Shown here: piece by piece, positions 1 to 9,668 of the stretch | Layout of the letters: the number at the start of each line of letters is the position of its first letter | Position numbering within the stretch: the first letter of the stretch is position 1 | From: Amphibacillus marinus | GTDB lineage: Bacteria > Bacillota > Bacilli > Bacillales > Amphibacillaceae | NCBI RefSeq assembly: GCF_900110345.1 | Contig: NZ_FODJ01000010.1 | Coordinates: 1 to 64,000, forward strand | Direction of reading: 5' to 3' | DNA length: 64,000 bases | Notes under the pieces: generated by a model | Database searches by the model: none | What the model was told of the DNA's origin: nothing | The model's input: the letters and a program-made list of their open reading frames with translations, nothing else | Translations under genes and position numbers: made by a program

Positions 1-641
<641 letters not shown>

Positions 642-662
642 GATCGACTTTCCTCCTCTCAT

Positions 663-714
663 ATAGTTGAGCTAGAACTAGATTTACTAGAATGCTAGCT
701 CAACATATACTATG
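663..714 (-). promoter_or_regulatory. Leader hairpin and possible sigma-K-type -10 box for the collagen-like gene
   Basis: On the minus strand CATAGTATA (706-714) matches the sigma-K -10 pattern CATAnnnTA. A convincing -35 AC at the usual distance is not visible. Just downstream, GTTGAGCTAG and CTAGCTCAAC form a perfect 10-bp inverted repeat spanning about 665-704, so a transcript starting near 700 would begin with a strong 5' hairpin, which often stabilises mRNA. The sigma-K assignment is tentative. Confidence 0.4.
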
Positions 715-801
715 TGGAAGTGAATGTTTGGAAAAGGCGATTATCTGAGAAGCTTAGTCCATTTTTGAAAAATATGTGAACGTACTGTAAAGGCGGAATC
801 A

Positions 802-1497
802 TTATTTATCAAGTAATTTACCCGCAACGCCAATTATTGTTTCGCGTGCGTTAACATCTTTTACGACAATAGCTCCAGCGCCAATAATTGCAAACTCTCC
901 AATTGTAATATTAGGGAGCAAAGTTGCATGATTGCCAAGTTTAGCTCCTTTTTTTATAATTGGCCCTTTTAAGTTCTTACCGCCAGATTTCATATATTTA
1001 TCATTCGAAGTAGAACAACAAGGACCAATAAACACCTCATCTTCAATAATCATATTAGCAGTAATATAGCTACCTGTTTGAATGGTAACCTGTTTACCAA
1101 TTTGAGTTTGGTTTTCGATAATGGCTTGTCGTCCAATTACACTGTTCTTTCCCACCACAACTTGTTCACGAATACTTGCTAAATCACCAATAAAGACCTG
1201 ATTGTTAATAATAGTACTATGATAAAGAACGCAATGATCGCTAATGATGACTTCATTACCAATCGTTAGTGGAAAGATTTCTTCATCTTTATTTGAAATC
1301 ATATTTGCATTTCTTGCGGTTGATTTTCCAAGCTTGACATGGCTACCGATTAAGCAATTATCGCCAATAATCGTACCTGTTTCTATTATTGAATAATGAC
1401 CAATTTTTACGTTATTACCAATAATAGCATCATGCTCAATAATGACTCCCTTTCCAAAGGTTACATTTTCACCTATTTGAGCTTGACTGCTAATCAT
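802..1497 (-). CDS. Hexapeptide-repeat acetyltransferase (WbpD-like sugar N-acetyltransferase)
   Basis: A 231-residue left-handed beta-helix protein with hexapeptide repeats throughout (for example IGENVTFG, IGHYSIIE, IGDNCLIG) and a C-terminal stretch LPNITIGEFAIIGAGAIVVKDV typical of acetyl-CoA-dependent O/N-acetyltransferases. With the aminotransferase and dehydrogenases beside it, the likely job is to acetylate the 3-amino group of UDP-3-amino-GlcNAc uronate, the WbpD step. It is about 40 residues longer than typical WbpD (about 190), so another acceptor is possible. ATG 1497 is preferred over ATG 1506 because the AAGGATGAGG motif overlaps 1506 but is well spaced from 1497. It is the last gene of a three-gene minus-strand operon. 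Confidence 0.8.
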   Translation of the reverse strand: MISSQAQIGENVTFGKGVIIEHDAIIGNNVKIGHYSIIETGTIIGDNCLIGSHVKLGKSTARNANMISNKDEEIFPLTIGNEVIISDHCVLYHSTIINNQVFIGDLASIREQVVVGKNSVIGRQAIIENQTQIGKQVTIQTGSYITANMIIEDEVFIGPCCSTSNDKYMKSGGKNLKGPIIKKGAKLGNHATLLPNITIGEFAIIGAGAIVVKDVNARETIIGVAGKLLDK

Positions 1498-1538
1498 TTT
1501 CCTCATCCTTTTTTCACTATTTTTTTTGGGGGAATTAA

Positions 1539-2567
1539 TTAAGAGAATTTTAGTATTTGATTCGCTTGATCAGATTGATAAAAGCCGTTAATAACGTCTA
1601 TTACCTTCTTAGCACCTTGCAAATCAATAACTGATTGATGACGATCATCTGTTAGTGATTGGTAGAAATCTTGATACATGTAATAACGATCGTCAAGATC
1701 ATTAACAAGCGCATCTAATTTAGAAGAAGTAAAGGGTTGATTTTCTATAAAAAAATGATCCAATTGATTTAAGGCGTTACCACTGATTGAAAAGGTGGCA
1801 TGACTATAAATTAAGTCTAGTCGATAGCCGATGTTGTGTGGCTTTGTCTGGATAGTAGCTGCCAAATTCCCCACGGCCCCGTTGTTGAATTTCATCATAC
1901 CTAACGCTACATCATCAGTTTCCTTCCAAGGCGTGCAATTGACTGATTTACCATAAATCCAATCTAGATCACCAAAAAGCCAGATTAATAAATCAATGAC
2001 ATGAAGCCCTTGATTAATAAGCATCCCTCCGTCATAGAGCCAGGTGCCTTTCCAAGCTGCTTGATCATAATAGCTTTTTGGTCGGTTAATTAATATGGAA
2101 GCAGATGCCATTAATGGTTTACCTAAAATTTGCTCATTACGGGTTAAATTTTTTAGTTTGCGGAACAGTGGTCGATAACGCATTTGATGACAAACTAAAA
2201 CCTTTTTGCTTTTTTTCAAAGCGCCTTCACTTATTAAAGCTATTTCCTTTGAAGAGAGTGCTAATGGCTTCTCGACCATAACATGCTTGCCAGCCTCGAT
2301 TGCATCAAGCGCCATCTGTCCATGTAAAAATGATGGCGTCGTAATTAGCACAATGTCTATATCTTCTGTATTTAACATATCATTATAATCTTGATAGAGG
2401 AGAACGCCTTCTTGATCTGCTAATAATTGTTTAGCATTCTCAAGTTTTAAGGTATCGTGATCGACTAATGCCTGTATCTCAAAAGAGTCCGAGAGCCGAT
2501 TTAGCGTTTCAATATGCTTCTGAGCTATAAATCCACAACCAACAATAGCTATTTTTAATGCTTTCAT
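1539..2567 (-). CDS. Gfo/Idh/MocA-family sugar-nucleotide 3-dehydrogenase (WbpB/WlbA-like)
   Basis: A 342-residue oxidoreductase with an N-terminal Rossmann domain (IAIVGCGFIAQKHIETL) and the family signature VEKPLALSS near residue 100, followed by the alpha/beta substrate domain with WLYDGGMLINQGLHVIDLL carrying the conserved Asp and His. In the WbpB/WlbA family the enzyme oxidises C3 of UDP-GlcNAc uronate and recycles NADH, giving the keto substrate for the neighbouring aminotransferase. Its start overlaps the aminotransferase stop by 4 bases, indicating translational coupling. Substrate is inferred from the neighbours. Confidence 0.85.
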   Translation of the reverse strand: MKALKIAIVGCGFIAQKHIETLNRLSDSFEIQALVDHDTLKLENAKQLLADQEGVLLYQDYNDMLNTEDIDIVLITTPSFLHGQMALDAIEAGKHVMVEKPLALSSKEIALISEGALKKSKKVLVCHQMRYRPLFRKLKNLTRNEQILGKPLMASASILINRPKSYYDQAAWKGTWLYDGGMLINQGLHVIDLLIWLFGDLDWIYGKSVNCTPWKETDDVALGMMKFNNGAVGNLAATIQTKPHNIGYRLDLIYSHATFSISGNALNQLDHFFIENQPFTSSKLDALVNDLDDRYYMYQDFYQSLTDDRHQSVIDLQGAKKVIDVINGFYQSDQANQILKFS

Positions 2568-3667
2568 TTCTTTACCGACTTACGAAGAGCATGTAAAATA
2601 ACATTTTGTTCTTTTGTTGTTAGGAAGGGGTGCAGAGGAATCGAAAAGATTTCATTAGATAATTGCTCAGCATTTGGGAAATGACCGACTTGATGACCGA
2701 GATATTTGAAAGCAGGCTGAAGATGTAGGCAACAAGGGTAGTATACGGCTGTGCGAATACCACTTTCAGCCAAGAATTGCATGATGTGATTGCGTTGTTT
2801 GCTTCTTATACTGAACAGATGGTATACATGCTTCCGATCCTCCTTTTCAATGATTGCATCTATTTGCTCAATCTTGTCAATTGCTTCTATATAATTGCTA
2901 GCAAGGTCTCTACGGGTTTTGTTCCAGCTGTCAATGTGCTGAAGAGATACTAGAATGATAGCAGCTTGAACAGCATCAAGTCGGCTGTTAAAGCCCAATT
3001 CATCATGAAAATACTTTTTTGCACTACCGTGTACTCTTAATACACGAATTTTTTTTGCTAACGCTTGATCATTGGTTGTAATGATGCCGCCGTCACCAAT
3101 TCCACCGAGATTCTTAGTAGGAAAAAAGGAAAAACAGCCGGCATTTGCTAAGTTCCCGGCATACTTATTAACATATGTGGCACCGAATGCTTGGCAGGCA
3201 TCCTCTATAACAACAAGGTTATGTGTTGTTGCAATGTGATTAATTTCATCCATATCAGCTGGCTGGCCAAAGATATGCACGGGTATAATAGCCTTTGTCC
3301 GCTCAGTAATGGCTTGCTCAATTTTCGACACATCGATCAGTCCAGTAGTTGGATCAATATCAACAAATATTGGAGTAGCACCAACTTGGGCAATTGCTTC
3401 TGCTGTTGCAATGAACGTAAAAGGTGTGGTAATAACCTCATCGCCAGCTCCAATGTTATAAGCTGAAAGTGTTAAGATAAGTGCGTCAGTTCCACTGGCA
3501 ACCCCGATAGCTTCTTTAACACCAATTTTTTTGGCAATTTCTAGTTCTAACTGCTGAACATAAGGGCCTAGAATATATTGGCCGCTTTTTAGTACATTTG
3601 TAAAGCTGTCAATTAGTTCACCTTCAATTGTGGCGTATTGCTTTTGTAAATTTAGTAATTCAATCAT
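2564..3667 (-). CDS. DegT/DnrJ/EryC1-family PLP aminotransferase (WbpE/WlbC-like)
   Basis: A 367-residue sugar aminotransferase. Seen are the PLP-site stretch GVASGTDALILTLSAYNIG, the VIEDACQAFGA motif (Asp of the cofactor pocket), and the Schiff-base lysine in FSFFPTKNLGGIGDGG. In the WbpE family it transfers an amino group to C3 of a UDP-3-keto uronate. It heads the minus-strand operon and overlaps the oxidoreductase gene by 4 bases. An AAGGAAGGAG motif lies 12 bases upstream of the ATG, somewhat far. The 200-bp gap to the divergent dehydrogenase gene should hold promoters for both. Confidence 0.87.
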   Translation of the reverse strand: MIELLNLQKQYATIEGELIDSFTNVLKSGQYILGPYVQQLELEIAKKIGVKEAIGVASGTDALILTLSAYNIGAGDEVITTPFTFIATAEAIAQVGATPIFVDIDPTTGLIDVSKIEQAITERTKAIIPVHIFGQPADMDEINHIATTHNLVVIEDACQAFGATYVNKYAGNLANAGCFSFFPTKNLGGIGDGGIITTNDQALAKKIRVLRVHGSAKKYFHDELGFNSRLDAVQAAIILVSLQHIDSWNKTRRDLASNYIEAIDKIEQIDAIIEKEDRKHVYHLFSIRSKQRNHIMQFLAESGIRTAVYYPCCLHLQPAFKYLGHQVGHFPNAEQLSNEIFSIPLHPFLTTKEQNVILHALRKSVKK

Positions 3668-3867
3668 TTACTTATGTGCTCCTTCCTTAATAAATCTCTC
3701 ATTAACATATGTGCATGGTTCAATATCAGATACGGCTTGTATCTTGGTCCTGTCGCCTTGTTACGTAAAGATAATGGAAATGCCTTTTTTATAGTGGTTA
3801 GCGAACACCATAATGCTGCTACACATATAAAATAATAGATTTAATAATTAGGAAGGGAACTAGGGTA

Positions 3868-5166
3868 ATGGGCGATAGAGATAAGTTACAAGATAGTAGA
3901 CCAGTTGTGGGAATGGTAGGGCTGGGCTATGTTGGTTTACCAGCAATCATAGCTTTTGCAGAGAAGTATCAAGCGATTGGTTATGATTGTAACCCGCAAA
4001 AAATTGCTAGTCTAAAGAATGGGATTGATTATACCAATGAGGTAGGTGATGAGGCTGTTATCCAGACATCCTGTCAGTTTGTAAACTCACCAGCTTTACT
4101 AAATAGGTGTGACTATATAATTATTGCAGTCCCTACTCCAATAAATGCAGCACAACAGCCAGATCTTAACTATCTAGAAGAAGCTTCAATTGAAGTCGGG
4201 AAACACATGAAGCGTGGTGCAATTGTCATCTACGAATCAACCGTTTTCCCTGGCGCAACAGAAGAAATTTGCTTACCATTGTTAGAAAAAAATTCAGGGC
4301 TTGAGGTAGGTAAGGCCTTTTCAATTGGATACTCCCCAGAACGGATTAATCCCGGCGATAAAGAAAATACGTTTAAGACAATTAGCAAAATTGTCTCAGG
4401 CTATGATCTTGCTACTGCTCAGGCAGTTGAAGCACTATACCAAAGTGTTTTGGATGCTCCAGTATTTGTTGCCAATTCGATTAAAGTAGCTGAGGCTGCA
4501 AAGGTTGTTGAAAATACGCAGCGCGATATTAATATTGCCTATATGAATGAACTTTCGCAAATTTTTCAGCATTTAGGTATTGATACTCAGGAGGTTATCG
4601 AGGCGGCAAGTACTAAATGGAATTTTATTTCATTAAACCCGGGTTTAGTTGGTGGTCATTGTATTAGTGTAGATCCTTACTATTTAATTTGGAAAGCAGA
4701 GCAGGTAGGGTACAATCCCTATTTAATAAAAAAAGCAAGACAAATTAATGAATACATGGTTACCATTGTTGCTAATCAGGTTTTTTCCTTTGCGGCAAAC
4801 AATCAAATTGAATTAAGTGACCTTCACGTAAATATTCTTGGTGTTGCCTTTAAAGAAAATGTAGGTGACCTTAGAAACGCTAAAGCGATTGAAGTTATCA
4901 AGAAACTTCAGGAACGCAATGTAAGACTCTCCATTTGTGATCCGTTGATTGATGATCAAGAACTGGAAAAATTAACAGGTGAACGAAATCAAACAGTTGC
5001 TTCACTCCCTGCTGCTGACATAGTTATGTTAATCTCGCCACATCAACAGTTAGTCAGCGCAATAGAAGAGAGCTTTCAATCATTGTGTAAAAATGAGCAT
5101 ACTTTGTTTATTGATTTAAAAGGGTGCATGAAACAGTTTGCGAGTCAGCAATACTGGACATTATAA
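3868..5166 (+). CDS. UDP-N-acetylhexosamine 6-dehydrogenase (WbpA/TviB family)
   Basis: A 432-residue nucleotide-sugar dehydrogenase that oxidises C6 of UDP-GlcNAc (or UDP-GalNAc) to the uronate with 2 NAD+. The N-terminal NAD-binding site GLGYVGLP is at residues 19-26. The family-specific YESTVFPGATEE (about 122-133) and GYSPERINPGD (about 154-164) are as in WbpA/TviB rather than in UDP-glucose dehydrogenases. The catalytic cysteine is Cys265 in GGHCISVDPYY. Length is normal. It is transcribed away from the 3-dehydrogenase/aminotransferase/acetyltransferase operon and would supply its substrate. Whether the hexosamine is gluco or galacto cannot be told here. Confidence 0.9.
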   Translation: MGDRDKLQDSRPVVGMVGLGYVGLPAIIAFAEKYQAIGYDCNPQKIASLKNGIDYTNEVGDEAVIQTSCQFVNSPALLNRCDYIIIAVPTPINAAQQPDLNYLEEASIEVGKHMKRGAIVIYESTVFPGATEEICLPLLEKNSGLEVGKAFSIGYSPERINPGDKENTFKTISKIVSGYDLATAQAVEALYQSVLDAPVFVANSIKVAEAAKVVENTQRDINIAYMNELSQIFQHLGIDTQEVIEAASTKWNFISLNPGLVGGHCISVDPYYLIWKAEQVGYNPYLIKKARQINEYMVTIVANQVFSFAANNQIELSDLHVNILGVAFKENVGDLRNAKAIEVIKKLQERNVRLSICDPLIDDQELEKLTGERNQTVASLPAADIVMLISPHQQLVSAIEESFQSLCKNEHTLFIDLKGCMKQFASQQYWTL

Positions 5167-5172
5167 TTAACG

Positions 5173-5215
5173 AAAGAAACCTTGCTCTACTACTGAATAG
5201 GGTTTCTTTTGTTTT
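5173..5215 (+). terminator. Intrinsic terminator after the sugar-nucleotide dehydrogenase
   Basis: AAAGAAACC (5173-5181) pairs with GGTTTCTTT, followed by TGTTTT. It lies 7 bases past the stop codon and separates the sugar genes from gshA. Confidence 0.8.
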
Positions 5216-5283
5216 AGGTTTGTAAAAAAAGGGTATTTCACCATTAGTGATAAAGTTCCGTTTGTTCACGCCTAAAGTGGTTT

Positions 5284-5313
5284 TTGACTATTAAAATGAT
5301 TTGCATTTAAAAT
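5284..5313 (+). promoter_or_regulatory. Putative sigma-A promoter of gshA
   Basis: TTGACT (5284-5289) and TAAAAT (5308-5313) are separated by 18 bases, about 75 bases upstream of the gshA start. Seen by eye only. Confidence 0.45.
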
Positions 5314-5390
5314 GAGACAAGTAGCCTTTACATAAACTATAAAAAAGTATAAGTGAATACTGAGCATGTTGTTCGGTGAGGAGGAATGAA

Positions 5391-6857
5391 ATGACTTGCT
5401 TAAATGAGCACCAGCTAATAAAGCAGTTTCCAGATCGACGTTCAAAACAGTTATTATTAAAGGGTCTGTGGGGAATTGAGCGAGAAACACAGCGGACCAC
5501 TGAGATAGGTTATATATCAGAATTGCCCCATCCGATCTCTTTTGGTAATAAATTAACCAACAAGCAAATTACCGTTGATTTTTCCGAGAATCAGCTTGAG
5601 TTTGTTACAGCGCCTCATCCGTCACCAGAACTTGCCCTAAGGGAGCTAGCTGAAATTCAAGCTTATGCTGAAACTGAAATAGGCGACGAACTGCTTTGGC
5701 CATTTAGTATGCCACCTAGATTGCCAGATGAGGAAGATATTCCAATCGCAGTTTTCCCCGAGACTGACGAAGGGATCCAGAAAGAGATATATCGGCGTGG
5801 ATTAGCTTTAAGATATGGGAAAAGGCTACAAATGATCTCAGGCATTCATTATAATTTTTCGTTTAGTCAAGAGCTGATTCAATACCTTTACTTAAGGTCA
5901 GGAGCGTCGTCGAGCTTTGTAACGTTTAGTAATAATCTTTATCTTCGGGTTAGCCGACAATTTATTAAACACAGGTGGTTATTGATTTACTTATTTGGTG
6001 CTTCACCAGTAGCGGATTCCAGCTACGACAGTGAGATGCAAAAGAAGCTTAATTATCAATGTGATTTAAAAGTTGAGAAGGAAAAGTTTAATAAATATGC
6101 GACGTCGTTGCGGGCAAGTCGATATGGTTATTCAAATGAAGTTGAGGCGTGCTATCAGGTCTCATACAATCACTTAGCCGATTATCAGAAAGATGTTAAG
6201 CGTTTATTAGCAACCCCATCAGCGCATTTTGCTAAGCTTGGTATGATGAGGAATGGGAAACAAGTCCAGCTTAATTATAATATCATTCAGAATGAGAGTG
6301 AGTTTTATGCACCGATTCGAATAAAGCAAAAGGTTAAAGGTGGGAAAACACAGCTTGATGCTATTATGAAAAGAGGGATAGGATATTTAGAGATCCGTAC
6401 CCTAGATATTGATCCGTTTGATAGATATGGAATCCAGCGTGACACGATTCACTTTGTCCATCTATTTCTGCTTTATTGCCTATTAATTAATGATGAACAG
6501 CTAACAGAAAAGCAGCAATCATTGGCTAATGAAAACCATGAATATATTGCTCTATTTGGTCGGAAGCCTACCCTAAAGCTTACGCTAGCTAATAATTCTG
6601 CAATATTAGCGCAGGATTGGGCTAAGCAAATCCTTAATGAAATGTTTAAGTTAGCTGACTTTCTTGATACCGAAGCAGGTTTTTATCAATCAATTGTTCG
6701 AGGGCAATTGGAGAAGGTAGTTAATTACTCACTTCTACCTTCTCAAAGAATTGCAGATGAATTAGCAGCCTATCCCAATAGCTATCTTGAATTTGGTATC
6801 GACTTAGCTAAATTACATCAAACGGGGCACAGTGGTTGGTGCCGAGAGATTCAATAA
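5391..6857 (+). CDS. gshA: Glutamate-cysteine ligase, gammaproteobacterial (type 1) family
   Basis: A 488-residue ligase forming gamma-glutamylcysteine, the first step of glutathione synthesis. It follows the E. coli GshA pattern: GIERETQRT near residue 30, ITVDFSENQLEFVT, GDELLWPFSMPPRLP, and RYGKRLQMISGIHYNFSF in the ATP/glutamate site. ATG 5391 is chosen because GAGGAGG (5378-5384) is ideally spaced from it and would overlap the upstream GTG 5376. It ends without the ATP-grasp domain of the GshAB fusion enzymes common in Gram-positives, so a separate GshB or accumulation of gamma-glutamylcysteine must be assumed. Monocistronic between promoter and terminator; the opposite-strand neighbour is a possible thiol importer. 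Confidence 0.9.
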   Translation: MTCLNEHQLIKQFPDRRSKQLLLKGLWGIERETQRTTEIGYISELPHPISFGNKLTNKQITVDFSENQLEFVTAPHPSPELALRELAEIQAYAETEIGDELLWPFSMPPRLPDEEDIPIAVFPETDEGIQKEIYRRGLALRYGKRLQMISGIHYNFSFSQELIQYLYLRSGASSSFVTFSNNLYLRVSRQFIKHRWLLIYLFGASPVADSSYDSEMQKKLNYQCDLKVEKEKFNKYATSLRASRYGYSNEVEACYQVSYNHLADYQKDVKRLLATPSAHFAKLGMMRNGKQVQLNYNIIQNESEFYAPIRIKQKVKGGKTQLDAIMKRGIGYLEIRTLDIDPFDRYGIQRDTIHFVHLFLLYCLLINDEQLTEKQQSLANENHEYIALFGRKPTLKLTLANNSAILAQDWAKQILNEMFKLADFLDTEAGFYQSIVRGQLEKVVNYSLLPSQRIADELAAYPNSYLEFGIDLAKLHQTGHSGWCREIQ

Positions 6858-6866
6858 TAAATAGAC

Positions 6867-6904
6867 GAAAAAAGAAGGGTGCTGATTTGCATCCTTCTTT
6901 TCAT
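6867..6904. terminator. Bidirectional terminator between gshA and the ABC importer
   Basis: AGAAGGGTGC and GCATCCTTCT form a long stem around a short loop, flanked by A-rich sequence on the left and T-rich sequence on the right, so it can serve both convergent genes. Confidence 0.8.
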
Positions 6905-6939
6905 GGTGTTATTTATTGTATGATTTGAAGTTAACCTCA

Positions 6940-8457
6940 TTAATCTAGTAAGCCTTCTTCACGTAAGAAGGTTTTTGCTACCTCTTCAGCACTAACACCT
7001 TCTTCGGCAACCTGATAGTTCATTTCTCTCATTTCATCATCTGAGATTAATCCACTAAGTTGATTTAAGATGTCAACGAGTTCCGGATACGCTTCCGCTG
7101 TTTCTTGCCGCATTAGTGGCGCTCCTTGATATGGCGGGAAGAGTTCTAAATCATCTTCTAGCACAAACAGGTCAAAGCGTTCAATTTCACTGTCTGTCGA
7201 ATAGGCATCAATTAAGTTAATATCACCTTGCTCGACTGCTGTATAGCGTAAGCTTGGTTCCATGGTTTGCATATTCGGAAACTCAAGCTCATACAATGAT
7301 TGAATGCCAAGATAACCATCTTCGCGATCGGAGAATTCAAGCGTAAAGCCAGCAGAAATGTCGCTTACGACCCGCTCTAAATCAGAAATTAACTCTAGCT
7401 CACGTTCCTCAGCAAATGAATTAGGCACTGCTAAAGCATAGGTGTTATTAAATTGCATAGGTTCCAGCAGGGCTAAATTAAATTGTTCTAACAATCCATC
7501 CCGTGCTTGACTATAAACCTCGTCACGATCATTGCTTACTGCGGTTTCGTTTAAGAACTCACTAATAACAGTTCCAGTAAACTCTGGATAAATATCAATA
7601 TCTTCATTTTCTAGAGCGCTAAAAAGAAAGGATGTTCGACCAAGACCTGGTCTTACTTCAACAACGAAATCCGAATCTTGTTCAATTAATTCTTTATACA
7701 TGTGAACAAGAATTTCTGGCTCTGTACCTAACTTGCCCCCAATAACAAGTGTATTTTGCTGGCTTCGGATAATGGCAGGAATAATAGCAATTACAATGGC
7801 AATCACTACTATACCGCCGATTGTCATTAGCGACTGCTTATAATTTAATTTCTCCAACTGTCTTAGTAAAAAATCAAAGAATAATGCCAGTAATGCAGCT
7901 GGAATGGCACCTAAAATAATTAAGGCGGTGTTGTTCCGGTCAATTCCTAACAAAATAATATCGCCAAGTCCTCCGGCTCCGATTAAAGCTGCTAGTGTGG
8001 CTGTTCCAACAATTAAAACCATGGCTGTTCGAATACCAGCCATAATGACTGGCATGGCAAGGGGAAGCTCGACTTTTAACAAACGCTTTCGTGTATTCAT
8101 TCCCATAGCCATAGCGGCTTCCTTAAGTGAGGGATCAACCTCTTTAATACCTGTGTAAGTATTCCGTAGTATTGGGAGCAGAGCGTAAATAACCAGTGCA
8201 ATAACAGCTGGCAAGGTTCCGATCCCAAAAAGTGGAATGAATAAGCCAAGTAAAGCTAGTGAAGGGATGGTTTGCATTACAGCGCTTAAGCCAATAATAC
8301 CTTCAGCCAGCTTTTGTTTTCTTGTTAAATAAATACCCAATGGAATTGAGATAAGCACAGCAAACAACAGGGCTGTAAATGAAATCTGAATATGTTCAAA
8401 CAGTGCTTGATATAATTGACTCTGTCTCTGTTGAAAAGCGGTTAAAAGTTCATTCAT
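6940..8457 (-). CDS. ABC importer permease fused to substrate-binding domain (EgtU/BilEB/OpuFB-like)
   Basis: A 505-residue two-domain protein. Residues 1 to about 215 are a ProW/OpuCB-type permease (EAA-like loop EVDPSLKEAAMAMGMN, IGAGGLGDIILLGIDRNN). After a membrane span at about 212-232 comes an OpuCC-type binding domain (residues 240-505) containing GLGRTSFLFSALE, DIDIYPEFTGT, FTLEFSDREDGY and FPPYQGAPLM. These binding-domain motifs resemble what I recall of pneumococcal EgtU, an ergothioneine importer, and Listeria BilEB. OpuF-type betaine importers have the same architecture, so the ligand is open. Start is 1 base from the stop of the ATPase gene, so the two are translated together. 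Neighbouring gshA hints at low-molecular-weight thiols. Confidence 0.87.
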   Translation of the reverse strand: MNELLTAFQQRQSQLYQALFEHIQISFTALLFAVLISIPLGIYLTRKQKLAEGIIGLSAVMQTIPSLALLGLFIPLFGIGTLPAVIALVIYALLPILRNTYTGIKEVDPSLKEAAMAMGMNTRKRLLKVELPLAMPVIMAGIRTAMVLIVGTATLAALIGAGGLGDIILLGIDRNNTALIILGAIPAALLALFFDFLLRQLEKLNYKQSLMTIGGIVVIAIVIAIIPAIIRSQQNTLVIGGKLGTEPEILVHMYKELIEQDSDFVVEVRPGLGRTSFLFSALENEDIDIYPEFTGTVISEFLNETAVSNDRDEVYSQARDGLLEQFNLALLEPMQFNNTYALAVPNSFAEERELELISDLERVVSDISAGFTLEFSDREDGYLGIQSLYELEFPNMQTMEPSLRYTAVEQGDINLIDAYSTDSEIERFDLFVLEDDLELFPPYQGAPLMRQETAEAYPELVDILNQLSGLISDDEMREMNYQVAEEGVSAEEVAKTFLREEGLLD

Positions 8458-8458
8458 G

Positions 8459-9406
8459 TTAAACGTCCTCCGTTACATATTGAGCAGATAAAGCATCCAT
8501 TAAAGTGACACGCTCAATTTTGCCAAATACATTGTCTTCCTCTTTAACGACAATGGCCTTGTGCTCAGCTAAAATTGAAATAATTGTTGCCAGTGGTGTG
8601 TCCGGGGCGTAGCTTGGAAAGCGATCTATTTCATTCATATCAATAGGTTTTATTAATTGCTCAATGCTAATTTCCTCACGTTGCTTAACACTACTAATAA
8701 AATCTTCAACAAAATCGTCTACTGGATTTTCAATAATTTCAGTTGGTGTACCCAATTGGACAATTTCACCATTTTTCATTAGACACATGCGATCAGCTAA
8801 TTTAATGGCTTCATTCATATCATGGGTAACAAAGACAATCGTCTTGTTAATTTCTTTCTGTAGTTTTACCAAATCATCTTGAATTTTCTCACGACTAATT
8901 GGATCAAGCGCACTAAATGGTTCATCCATTAGGATAATATCAGGATCGGCAGCTAGTGCTCTAATAACACCAATTCTTTGCTGCTCGCCACCTGATAGTT
9001 CATGAGGCTTCCGATTCCTGTATGTATCTGGATCAAGCCCGACCATTTCCAACAATTCAGTAATACGATTGCTAATTTTTGTTGTTGACCATTTTTTTAA
9101 TTCAGGCACAATTGCTATATTTTCTTCAATTGTCATATGAGGAAATAGCGCAATCTGTTGCAGGACATAACCAATGTTCCACCGCAATTCATTAATATTG
9201 TAACTACTTATTTTCTTTCCATCGATCAGAATGGTCCCACCACTAATGGGAATTAGCCGATTAATTGTTTTAAGTGTTGTCGTCTTTCCACAACCACTAG
9301 GACCAATTAGTACAAAGAATTCCCCTTTATTTATCGTAAGATTAAGCGATTTTATCGCTTCTGTTCCATCTTTATACTTTTTTTGAACATCATTAAATTG
9401 AAGCAC
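8459..9406 (-). CDS. ABC importer ATPase (EgtV/BilEA/OpuFA-like)
   Basis: A 315-residue ATPase partner of the fused permease/binding protein. Visible are Walker A GPSGCGKTT, Q-loop LQQIALFPHMT, signature LSGGEQQRI, Walker B IILMDEPFSALD and switch histidine VFVTHDM. The C-terminal 80 residues form a single, weak CBS-like regulatory segment. GTG 9406 is taken as start because AAGGAGGA lies 8 bases upstream; a longer reading to 9487 lacks a ribosome binding site. First gene of a two-gene operon. Confidence 0.87.
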   Translation of the reverse strand: MLQFNDVQKKYKDGTEAIKSLNLTINKGEFFVLIGPSGCGKTTTLKTINRLIPISGGTILIDGKKISSYNINELRWNIGYVLQQIALFPHMTIEENIAIVPELKKWSTTKISNRITELLEMVGLDPDTYRNRKPHELSGGEQQRIGVIRALAADPDIILMDEPFSALDPISREKIQDDLVKLQKEINKTIVFVTHDMNEAIKLADRMCLMKNGEIVQLGTPTEIIENPVDDFVEDFISSVKQREEISIEQLIKPIDMNEIDRFPSYAPDTPLATIISILAEHKAIVVKEEDNVFGKIERVTLMDALSAQYVTEDV

Positions 9407-9606
9407 TGTTTTTTCCTCCTTAGCTTGGATAATAATGAGTACCCTATTTTTGACGTTTAGAAACCTGCCGAGCAATTGCAAGATCACTGCCTAACTCACG
9501 TAAGGGTATCTGTAGTATTGTATTTAGAGAGAAAAAGATGTATTAATAAATAATGATTCGTTTAGAAGTTTATAACGTAGAGTATAAGAGAACGCTAATA
9601 AACGCA

Positions 9607-9653
9607 AAAAAAAGCAAGCATAGTGATCGATACATTCACCATGCTTGCTTTAC
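9607..9653 (-). terminator. Terminator of the azoreductase gene
   Basis: AAAGCAAGCATAGTGA pairs almost perfectly with TCACCATGCTTGCTTT. The run of A on the left becomes a U tract on the minus-strand transcript, 16 bases past the stop. Confidence 0.85.
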
Positions 9654-9668
9654 CATGCCTATAGTTAA

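Noticed and set aside
5376-6857. GshAB fusion
   Set aside because: The protein stops at the end of the ligase domain; there is no ATP-grasp domain before or after the terminator.
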